From the NCBI GenBank assembly GCA_013812565.1, contig JACCTF010000162.1, positions 1 to 9,742 on the forward strand: a stretch of DNA of 9,742 nt, given 5' to 3'. The DNA comes from Pyrinomonadaceae bacterium. GTDB taxonomy: Bacteria; Acidobacteriota; Blastocatellia; Pyrinomonadales; Pyrinomonadaceae. The notes under the pieces were generated by a model. The model was not told the origin of the DNA. It did not search any database and worked only from the letters and a program-made list of their open reading frames with translations. Shown piece after piece: positions 1 through 5,294 of this stretch; positions within the stretch are counted from its first letter, which is position 1; each line of letters opens with the position of its first letter. The translations under genes were made by a program, and so were the position numbers.

Positions 1-200
1 ATGATTGCGGGGCATTAAAGACTTGAAATTTCAGCATTGATTTCGCCGAGGTTAGTTGAGGGTTACAGCTTTGCATTCTTTTCCGCAACTTGCGAAGGAT
101 AGTCGTTCACTTTCTTTCCCTCTTGGCTTTCGAGCAGATCTGACAATGTCTTAAGTACGCTATTCTGCTGCGGTTTCCCTGTTCCTCAAGGAGGCGGTTT

Positions 201-998
201 ATGAAGATTGCGATCAGTGGCAAGGGCGGTGCCGGTAAGACAACCATCTCTGCGACCCTGACACGCATACTCGCCCGACGCGGCATACCTGTGCTGGCGA
301 TTGACGGCGACCCCAATCCAAATCTCACGAGAGCTTTAGGCATTCCTGAGAGCAGCGGAGCACAAGCGATTCCACGCACGGTCGTCGAACGTCGTCAAGA
401 TGAATCGGGTGCGAATCGTCACGTGCTGACCATGCCGGTCACAGAGATTATCAACCAATACGGGGTGGAAGCCCCTGACGGCGTGACGGCGCTCGTCGGA
501 TGTTGTGTGAATCATGCGGGCGCGGGTTGACTGTGCGGGGCACACGCTGCCGTGCGCAGCGTGATCGGCGAAATCATCAGTAGCTCGCACGATGTGACCT
601 TGATAGATATGGAAGCATCAATCGAGCACATGAGCCGGGGCACAATCAAGTTTGTTGATGTGTTGCTCGTCGTGCTCGAACCTTACTACCGCTCGCTTGA
701 GACCGCCGGGCGTATCGTGCCGCTCGCACGCGGGCTTGGCATCCCTCGCAACTACGGCATCGCCAACAAACTCCGCAGCCCGCAGGACGAAGAAGCGGTC
801 AAGGCTTACTGCCGCAATCATGATCTGGAGCTGATCGCGACGATTCCGTTTGATGAAAACGTGGTCGAAGCTGATCGAACGGGTCGCGCTGTAATTGATT
901 ATGATGTGACTTCTCCCATCGTGGAGGAGTTATCGCGCGTGGCGGATTTTCTTCAAAGTGAAGTCTCCGGGAATATTCAAGGGGCAGGAGGGCATTAA
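201..998 (+). CDS. CooC/ParA-like P-loop ATPase with in-frame UGA (candidate selenoprotein)
   Basis: Deviant Walker A ATPase of the MinD/ParA/CooC group, probably serving nickel or cofactor delivery to the adjacent hydrogenase. Visible motifs are GKGGAGKTT (residues 7-15), DGDPNPNL (35-42), and a Walker B/switch region LIDMEAS with D136, followed by EHMSRGT, VVLEP and ANK, all typical of CooC. Codon 110 (528-530) is TGA; the same frame continues U110-L111-C112-G113-AHAAVR and runs open to TAA at 996-998, giving 265 residues, the usual CooC length. CooC proteins carry a C-x-C here, so UGA replaces the first Cys. AAGGAGG at 188-194 supports the ATG at 201. The downstream half has no ribosome binding site of its own before GTG 552, so two separate proteins are unlikely. 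It ends one base before the next gene, implying coupling. A nonsense mutation or sequencing error (TGC/TGT to TGA) is the main alternative. Confidence 0.85.
528..563 (+). promoter_or_regulatory. Candidate bacterial SECIS: UGA plus downstream hairpin
   Basis: The in-frame UGA at 528-530 is followed by a 12-base spacer, then CACGCTGC (543-550), loop CGTGC (551-555) and GCAGCGTG (556-563): a perfect 8-bp stem with a 5-base loop. The loop has G at its second position (552) followed by U (553), 21 bases lie between the UGA and that G, and the base after the UGA is C. These match what I recall of bacterial SECIS elements (G in the first two loop bases, about 16-37 bases from the UGA). There is no bulged U as in E. 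coli fdhF. A short competing hairpin, TGTGC/GCACA at 532-544, also exists. Function is inferred. Confidence 0.6.
986..991 (+). promoter_or_regulatory. Shine-Dalgarno fixing the start at 1000
   Basis: AGGAGG lies 8 bases before ATG 1000. It sits inside the 3' end of the ATPase gene and selects ATG 1000 over the in-frame ATG at 958. Confidence 0.75.
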
Positions 999-999
999 G

Positions 1000-1308
1000 A
1001 TGTTGGAAAACATGGACACGATGACACTTTGGACTTATTCACTGATTGCAGGCACGGTAGTGATTCTGATCGTCGCCGTACTGCTCATCATGCTCATCGC
1101 CGCCGCACGCCGTGTGGACAAGCACGCCGCCGATATCTGGATGGCAGGCAAGCAGATCGCAGGCAACACCGTTTCAATCTGGATGCTCGGAAAAACCAAC
1201 ACGGTCGCGGAAGATATATTGGAGACCGCGCAATCCATCAACACCAGAGCGGCGTCAATTGACAACACAATCGCAGCGCTTGCGCGCGCGCTCGGACAGA
1301 GGAGATGA
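1000..1308 (+). CDS. Small single-pass membrane protein, type A (copy 1)
   Basis: A 102-residue protein of unknown function. One hydrophobic helix spans about residues 10-35 and ends in AARRVDK, suggesting a short outside N-terminus and a cytoplasmic C-terminal helix. The C-terminal half (about 50-102) aligns without gaps to the protein at 1700-2005: shared features are IAxNTxxI, then VA, then SIDxxxxAxxRxLxxRR, about 22 identities over 52 positions by eye. ATG 1000 is chosen over ATG 958 because of the SD at 986-991. It is one base from the ATPase stop and three bases from the next gene. I infer a membrane-anchoring or scaffold role near the hydrogenase; no enzyme motif is visible. Confidence 0.8.
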   Translation: MLENMDTMTLWTYSLIAGTVVILIVAVLLIMLIAAARRVDKHAADIWMAGKQIAGNTVSIWMLGKTNTVAEDILETAQSINTRAASIDNTIAALARALGQRR

Positions 1309-1311
1309 GAG

Positions 1312-1614
1312 ATGCCTTTGCTCACGTGGCTCACCGTTATCTACCTCGTCGTGTTAGTTCTCGCGCTCGCCGTTAGTCTCATTACGATCTTCATCTACCT
1401 TTGGCGCATCGGCAGCGCGCTCGCCTATGTGCATAGTGCGCTCCGTCAAGCTGAAACGAACACAGTGCCGTTAGAAAGTCATGTCGAAGTTATTAATAAC
1501 GGCTTGGCGAGCGTTGGCGACGGATTGAAATCGGTTGACGAACATCTGGCGGCGACCAATGAGAGTTTGAATACGGTCGCTGTGCATACAGGCATCGCTG
1601 AAACCGTTAGCTAA
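1312..1614 (+). CDS. Small single-pass membrane protein, type B (copy 1)
   Basis: A 100-residue protein of unknown function. A long hydrophobic segment covers about residues 6-31, followed by a soluble helical tail with regularly spaced Gly, Leu, Ser and Val (LASVGDGLKSVDEHL), which could form a coiled coil. The tail resembles that of the protein at 2539-2829 (shared NxGL, GL.SV..H.A and TV; about 11 of 30 positions by eye), so the two are likely paralogues. The SD-like GAGGAG just upstream overlaps the end of the preceding gene, three bases separating the two frames, so translation is probably coupled. Role inferred: part of a membrane scaffold. Confidence 0.8.
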   Translation: MPLLTWLTVIYLVVLVLALAVSLITIFIYLWRIGSALAYVHSALRQAETNTVPLESHVEVINNGLASVGDGLKSVDEHLAATNESLNTVAVHTGIAETVS

Positions 1615-1673
1615 ACGATGATCGCTGAAGAATGAACTGAACATTTGATGTTTTTCATTCCGCATTCATCGTT
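1614..1673 (+). repeat. Intercistronic nested inverted repeat (hairpin)
   Basis: Three nested complementary pairs lie between the small genes at 1312 and 1700: AACGATGA (1614-1621) with TCATCGTT (1666-1673), GAATGA (1630-1635) with TCATTC (1655-1660), and AACAT (1640-1644) with ATGTT (1648-1652). No U-run follows, so it does not look like an intrinsic terminator. It may be an mRNA processing or stability element, or a remnant of a palindromic repeat. Confidence 0.5.
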
Positions 1674-1699
1674 CTGATTTCCGCGTCTCGGAGGGATCA

Positions 1700-2005
1700 A
1701 TGGAAACTGCAATAATCGTCGTCTGGTCACTCGCGCTCATCCTCGCGCTCGTTCTGACGCTCGTCATACTCAAACTGGTCGTGCTGATCGTGCAGACTGA
1801 AAGAGACATCTTGAAACTCGCGCACATCACCTTGCCCGCCGCGCGCGGCATCGCAAGCAATACCGCATTAATCTCGAAACTTGAAGCGACGAAGGGTGTT
1901 GCGGGAAAGATTCACGCCGCCGCCGCCGCGATTGAGTCGGGAGCGAGGTCAATTGACCACAAACTGCGCGCGGTCGGGCGCACACTCACAGAAAGGAGAC
2001 CGTAA
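1700..2005 (+). CDS. Small single-pass membrane protein, type A (copy 2)
   Basis: A 101-residue paralogue of the protein at 1000-1308. A hydrophobic helix covers about residues 4-32, then QTERDILKLAH leads into the shared C-terminal region: IASNTALI, VAGKI, an Ala-rich stretch, SIDHKL and a basic end (ERRP). The start is supported by GGAGGG at 1690-1695, four bases from the ATG. The stop codon directly abuts the ATG of the following DUF417 gene, so the two are translationally coupled. No catalytic or metal-binding residues are visible. Function unknown; the conserved amphipathic C-terminal region is the part most likely to bind a partner. Confidence 0.8.
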   Translation: METAIIVVWSLALILALVLTLVILKLVVLIVQTERDILKLAHITLPAARGIASNTALISKLEATKGVAGKIHAAAAAIESGARSIDHKLRAVGRTLTERRP

Positions 2006-2500
2006 ATGGCAACCGCTACAGAACGCATTGAAACGACGGGCGACTTAGGATTTACGCTCGAAAGCATCGGCGCGAAAGTCATACGCTACGGGTTGGTCAT
2101 CATCCTGCTATGGGTCGGGGCGCTGAAGTTCACCGCCTACGAAGCCGAAGGCATTCAAGGGTTGATCGCCAACTCGCCGTTGATGTCTTGGATGCTGAGC
2201 GTGATGAGCGTGCAGGGAGCGGCGATGCTGATCGGCGTCGTCGAGATCACTTTGGGATTGTTGATTGCGACGCGACCATTCGCGCCGAAAGTCTCAGCCA
2301 TCGGCAGCATCGGCGCAATCATCATGTTTCTCACTACTCTATCTTTCGTCTTCACCACGCCGGGCGTGTGGCAGCCGGGATATGGTTTTCCGTTTCCGTC
2401 GCCGATGCCGGGGCAGTTCTTAGCGAAAGACATCATGCTTCTCGGCGCGGCGATATGGACGGCGGGTGAGGCGTTGCGGGCATCGCGCAGGAGAAGGTAG
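2006..2500 (+). CDS. DUF417/RclC-like integral membrane protein
   Basis: A 164-residue membrane protein of the DUF417 (YkgB/RclC) family. About four hydrophobic segments lie near residues 25-42, 64-88, 96-117 and 139-153. Family hallmarks are LLWVGALKFTAYEA (34-47), NSPLMSW (56-62), TLSFVFTTPG (111-120) and GQFLAKDIMLLGAAIWT (136-152). E. coli RclC belongs to a reactive-chlorine resistance operon, and its biochemical activity is unknown to me; the family is distantly DoxX-like. It sits between the two paralogous sets of small membrane proteins with zero-base spacing to the upstream gene, suggesting a common membrane assembly, perhaps linked to quinone or redox function of the hydrogenase. That last point is inference. 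Confidence 0.85.
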   Translation: MATATERIETTGDLGFTLESIGAKVIRYGLVIILLWVGALKFTAYEAEGIQGLIANSPLMSWMLSVMSVQGAAMLIGVVEITLGLLIATRPFAPKVSAIGSIGAIIMFLTTLSFVFTTPGVWQPGYGFPFPSPMPGQFLAKDIMLLGAAIWTAGEALRASRRRR

Positions 2501-2538
2501 CGGTATAGCGTCAACACTCGCAGAGAGGAGGCCATAAT

Positions 2539-2829
2539 ATGGAGTTGCTGCTGACAATCCTGACAGCGTTGGCAGGTGCAGTTTTGCTGTTCGCACTCGC
2601 TATCGCGCTCTTTCTCGTCCTGCGAACGCTTCAATCCGTGCGGGGCTATATCGAGAAGATTAACTTCGGTGTGCGCGCGATTGAGAAAGAGACGGAGATG
2701 CTCGCCGGGGTGGATAAACTCAACGGCGGATTGACGGCGCTCGCGGGCGGACTCGAATCGGTCGGCGCACACTTCGCGAATGTTGATCGCAACGTCGGCA
2801 CGGTGGGCGAGGCGTTGCTGCGACGATGA
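2539..2829 (+). CDS. Small single-pass membrane protein, type B (copy 2)
   Basis: A 96-residue paralogue of the protein at 1312-1614. A hydrophobic N-terminal helix (about residues 2-29) is followed by a charged linker and a Gly-rich helical tail (LNGGLTALAGGLESVGAH) that aligns with the tail of the first type B protein. AGGAGG at 2526-2531 supports the ATG. The TGA at 2827-2829 is an ordinary stop, because the reading beyond it matches nothing conserved; it also shows that UGA is a normal stop in this genome. Function unknown, probably membrane scaffold. Confidence 0.78.
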   Translation: MELLLTILTALAGAVLLFALAIALFLVLRTLQSVRGYIEKINFGVRAIEKETEMLAGVDKLNGGLTALAGGLESVGAHFANVDRNVGTVGEALLRR

Positions 2830-2924
2830 CTCGCCGGATGAATCACTAGAAGTAAAGGTCTTGACGCCTGCATCTTTTGGCTGCCGGATGTATTTTAACA
2901 GCAGAGATATGAAGGTTTCAGCGC

Positions 2925-2930
2925 AAGGAG
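2925..2930 (+). promoter_or_regulatory. Shine-Dalgarno fixing the start at 2936
   Basis: AAGGAG lies five bases before ATG 2936. It selects this ATG, which opens directly into a lipoprotein signal peptide, over upstream in-frame starts that would hide the signal. Confidence 0.65.
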
Positions 2931-2935
2931 AAGTG

Positions 2936-3541
2936 ATGGATAAACAAAGAAACACGGGTGTTCTTCTCGCAGCGATTGCGATGCTCTCCTTGCTGGTATC
3001 AGCTTGTGGAACGCAGCCCAATAGTGGCGGCACTGCGAACAGTGAACCGATAGTGAAAACCGAACCGGCGAAACCGCCGAGCGATAAAGGCGATCAGGTC
3101 GTCACGGGCGGCGACCTAGACTTTATAAATCAGGCGGCTCCGGGCAATATGGTGGAAGTCGAACTCGGGCGCTTGGCAACCAAGCAGGCCACGAGCAGCG
3201 AAGTGAAAAAGTTTGCTGAACAAATGATTATTGACCACACGAAGGCGGGCGAGGAACTGAAGCAGGTGGCTCAAGGGAAGAAAGTCATATTGCCGCCCGA
3301 CCTGATGCCGAAGCACCAGGAAACGATGGAGAAGTTGTCGAAACTGAAGGGCGCGGAGTTTGACCGCGAATACGTCAAAGCGATGGTCGCAGATCATGAA
3401 AAGGATGTGGCAGCGTTCGATAACATAGCCAAAACCGGTGTGGACGCGGATGTGAAAGCCTTTGCCGCGAAGACCTTGCCGACGCTCCAAATGCATTTGC
3501 AAATGATTCGTGAGATCGAAAGCAAGATGGCAAAGAAGTAA
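2936..3541 (+). CDS. DUF4142 lipoprotein
   Basis: A 201-residue predicted lipoprotein. The signal peptide has a basic start (DKQR), a hydrophobic core (residues 8-21) and a lipobox VSAC with C24 as the lipidated Cys. A low-complexity linker rich in Pro, Thr and Lys follows to about residue 55. The mature domain (about 60-200) is all-helical and ferritin-like in pattern, with DLDFINQAAPGNMVEVELGRLA, FAEQMIIDHTKA and EYVKAMVADHEKDVAAF, the repeated helices and DH pairs typical of DUF4142. The family is periplasmic and found in many soil bacteria, without a known activity. The helical His/Asp/Glu pairs could bind metal, which is speculative. It sits about 105 bases from each neighbour, so it may be less tightly coupled to the operon than the others. 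Confidence 0.85.
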   Translation: MDKQRNTGVLLAAIAMLSLLVSACGTQPNSGGTANSEPIVKTEPAKPPSDKGDQVVTGGDLDFINQAAPGNMVEVELGRLATKQATSSEVKKFAEQMIIDHTKAGEELKQVAQGKKVILPPDLMPKHQETMEKLSKLKGAEFDREYVKAMVADHEKDVAAFDNIAKTGVDADVKAFAAKTLPTLQMHLQMIREIESKMAKK

Positions 3542-3647
3542 AAAACCTCAGCAGTAGAAACTTTCAAACGCTCAGGTTAAATCATTTGCCCCTGACCGAT
3601 GAGTCGGCGAGAGTGCGCGGCAACGGGCTAAGCACAGGAGGAAAAAC

Positions 3648-5033
3648 ATGTCAGAGATGCCGGAGAAATATGTTGGCGAAGCCGGAAGTCCGAAGCCGCA
3701 CTTATCCGAGACTGCAGGCCTGCCGGATCAAGTCGGCAACGTCGCGCGCCGCTCGATGGAAGAGCTTGTCGAAGATATCTGCGCCTCGCAGGGGAAAACT
3801 CAAAGAAGCCTCGGACCTCTTGACAAGGTCTATGTCTTCTGGCTCGCCGGAATGAGTTGCGATGGCTGCACCGTCTCTGTCACCGGCGCAACCGAACCCG
3901 CGCTCGAAGATTTGCTGACCGGCTCGCTGCCGGGCGTGCCGCTCGTCGTGCTTCATCACTACGTATTGCAACTCGAATCAGGCGACCATTACATACACAC
4001 GCTGGAGAAGGCTGAACAGGGCAAGTTAGATGCTCCTTATGTGATCGTCTATGAAGGCTCCATCGCAGATGAGAGCCTGACCGTTGATGGTGAGCCGTTC
4101 GCCGCCGAAGGCTCGCTGCCGCTCTGGGCGCCGAGCGAGCAGCGCCGGCGCGTGGCGACCGCCGAATGGATGAAGCGGCTCTCGCCGACCGCAGCGGCGG
4201 TCATCGCCATCGGGACATGCGCGACGTGGGGCGGCATTCCGGCTTCTTACGGCAACGTCACCGGCTCGATGAGCGTGATGGATTTTCTCGGAAAGAATTA
4301 TCGCAGCGTATTAGGATTACCCGTCATCAACATTCCGGGATGCGCTCCGGTGGGCGATAACTTCACCGATGCGGTGCAAGCGATTCTGCTTTTCCTGCAA
4401 GGCTTAGGACCGTTGCCGGAGTTCGACGAACTCGGTCGTCCCGCGTGGCAGTTTTCCGAGACCGTGCATCGCCACTGCGTGCGCGCTGGATACTACGAAG
4501 AAGGTATTTTTGCGAAAGAGTTTGGAGACAAAGAGTGTCTGGTTGAGATCGGCTGCTGGGGACCAGTCGTTCAGTGCAACATCACGGAGGCGGGCGCGAT
4601 CTCACATTTAGGCGGCTGCATGAATGCGGGAGGCCCGTGCATCGGCTGCACGATGCCCGGCTTCCCCGATAAGTTTTCCCCGTTCTACAAATCTCCGCCT
4701 GGGTCGCTGCTCTCAAGCAACGCCTCCCGCCTGCTCGGCTCGATCATTCGCCCGCTTCGTCGCATCAGTCAGCGCGAGCGCAACCGCGAGATTCGCTGGC
4801 ACGAGACGGTTCCGAGCGGATGGGCGATGGAGAAAGGCGACGTGTCGCTTACGCATAAGATTCTCGAATTTTTCTACGAGGCGATGCAATTTCAGGGCGC
4901 GAAAAAGCCGGGTCGAGAATTACCGGAAGAACAATTCCCGTCAGGCTACATCACCCTGCCTGAGCAGAAATACGGCAAGGATTTCCAGCTGCTTCCTGAA
5001 GATCGTGCGAAGAAAGCCGAGAAGCGAACATAG
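3648..5033 (+). CDS. hhyS: [NiFe] hydrogenase small subunit, group 1h
   Basis: The Fe-S electron-transfer subunit of a high-affinity uptake hydrogenase, 461 residues. No Tat signal is present: an approximately 60-residue soluble N-terminal extension precedes VYVFWLAGMSCDGC, fitting the cytoplasmic-facing group 1h/5 enzymes. Candidate proximal cluster ligands are C71 and C74 (SCDGC), C191 (GTCATWGG) and C232 (PGCAP). Candidate distal and medial ligands are H274, C277, C297, C303, C310, C331 and C334, with an extra C324 (GGCMNAGGPCIGC, PGFPD). A C-terminal extension of about 110 residues follows. AGGAGG sits just before ATG 3648. It pairs with the large subunit at 5295-7166, although an unusual small Cys-rich gene lies between them. 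The exact cluster types cannot be decided from sequence. Confidence 0.96.
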   Translation: MSEMPEKYVGEAGSPKPHLSETAGLPDQVGNVARRSMEELVEDICASQGKTQRSLGPLDKVYVFWLAGMSCDGCTVSVTGATEPALEDLLTGSLPGVPLVVLHHYVLQLESGDHYIHTLEKAEQGKLDAPYVIVYEGSIADESLTVDGEPFAAEGSLPLWAPSEQRRRVATAEWMKRLSPTAAAVIAIGTCATWGGIPASYGNVTGSMSVMDFLGKNYRSVLGLPVINIPGCAPVGDNFTDAVQAILLFLQGLGPLPEFDELGRPAWQFSETVHRHCVRAGYYEEGIFAKEFGDKECLVEIGCWGPVVQCNITEAGAISHLGGCMNAGGPCIGCTMPGFPDKFSPFYKSPPGSLLSSNASRLLGSIIRPLRRISQRERNREIRWHETVPSGWAMEKGDVSLTHKILEFFYEAMQFQGAKKPGRELPEEQFPSGYITLPEQKYGKDFQLLPEDRAKKAEKRT

Positions 5034-5046
5034 ACGCTAAATAACG

Positions 5047-5053
5047 AAAGGAG
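5047..5053 (+). promoter_or_regulatory. Shine-Dalgarno for the TTG-started small gene
   Basis: AAAGGAG lies 11 bases before TTG 5065. This is slightly long spacing but the only good ribosome binding site in the gap, and it supports translation of the Cys-rich small protein. Confidence 0.5.
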
Positions 5054-5064
5054 ACAAACTAAAG

Positions 5065-5211
5065 TTGGCTTTACAAACAGGAGAACGCTATCGCTGTTCA
5101 GATTCTAATTGTGGATGTGAAATTAAAGTGATTAAGGGAGCAAACCCTAATTGCGGGGGCAATCAATCTCCGCGCTGTTGCTGCGGCAAGGAAATTCAGA
5201 AGGTCAGTTAG
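5065..5211 (+). CDS. 48-residue Cys-rich, probably metal-binding protein (TTG start)
   Basis: A small frame between the two hydrogenase subunit genes, easily missed because it starts with TTG and is short. It encodes 48 residues with seven Cys: C11, C16, C18, C30, C38, C39 and C40. The pattern is C-x4-C-x-C, then CGGN, then PRCCCGKE. GERYRCSDSNCGCEI at its start resembles small zinc-ribbon or bacterial metallothionein-like proteins. An SD at 5047-5053 supports it, and it lies 31 bases after hhyS. The overlapping frame that opens at 5151 is just an upstream extension of hhyL. Likely roles, all inferred, are metal buffering, Fe-S or zinc binding, or assembly of the hydrogenase. Confidence 0.75.
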   Translation: MALQTGERYRCSDSNCGCEIKVIKGANPNCGGNQSPRCCCGKEIQKVS

Positions 5212-5294
5212 GGCGGGACGCGCAAGTAAACACAAATTCGAAGAATGCAAATAGCCGCATGCAAGTGAGCTGCGATAAGTCAGAGATTATAATT

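Noticed and set aside
140..166. Possible promoter CTGACA ... TATTCT upstream of the first gene
   Set aside because: Spacing is only 15 bases and both hexamers are imperfect; the operon probably has a promoter in 1-200, but I cannot place it.
201..530. A complete 109-residue protein ending at 530
   Set aside because: It contains only the first half of a CooC-like ATPase domain, and the frame continues in phase with conserved family motifs; treated as one gene with an internal UGA.
2861..2896. TTGACG followed by TATTTT before the DUF4142 gene
   Set aside because: The 24-base spacer is too long for a sigma-70 promoter.
2155..3033. Long minus-strand open frame (292 codons)
   Set aside because: It lies antisense to three convincing plus-strand genes and shows no family motif; a shadow of codon bias.
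3546..3579. AACCT/AGGTT inverted repeat after the DUF4142 gene as a terminator
   Set aside because: The stem is only 5 bp with a large loop and no U-run.
5288..5293. Perfect TATAAT just before hhyL
   Set aside because: It ends one base before ATG 5295 and has no -35 match at the right distance, so transcription from it would start inside the gene; likely chance.
5151..5294. N-terminal extension of the hydrogenase large subunit back to TTG 5151
   Set aside because: It overlaps the Cys-rich small gene in another frame, has no family similarity and no good ribosome binding site; homologous sequence begins just after ATG 5295.
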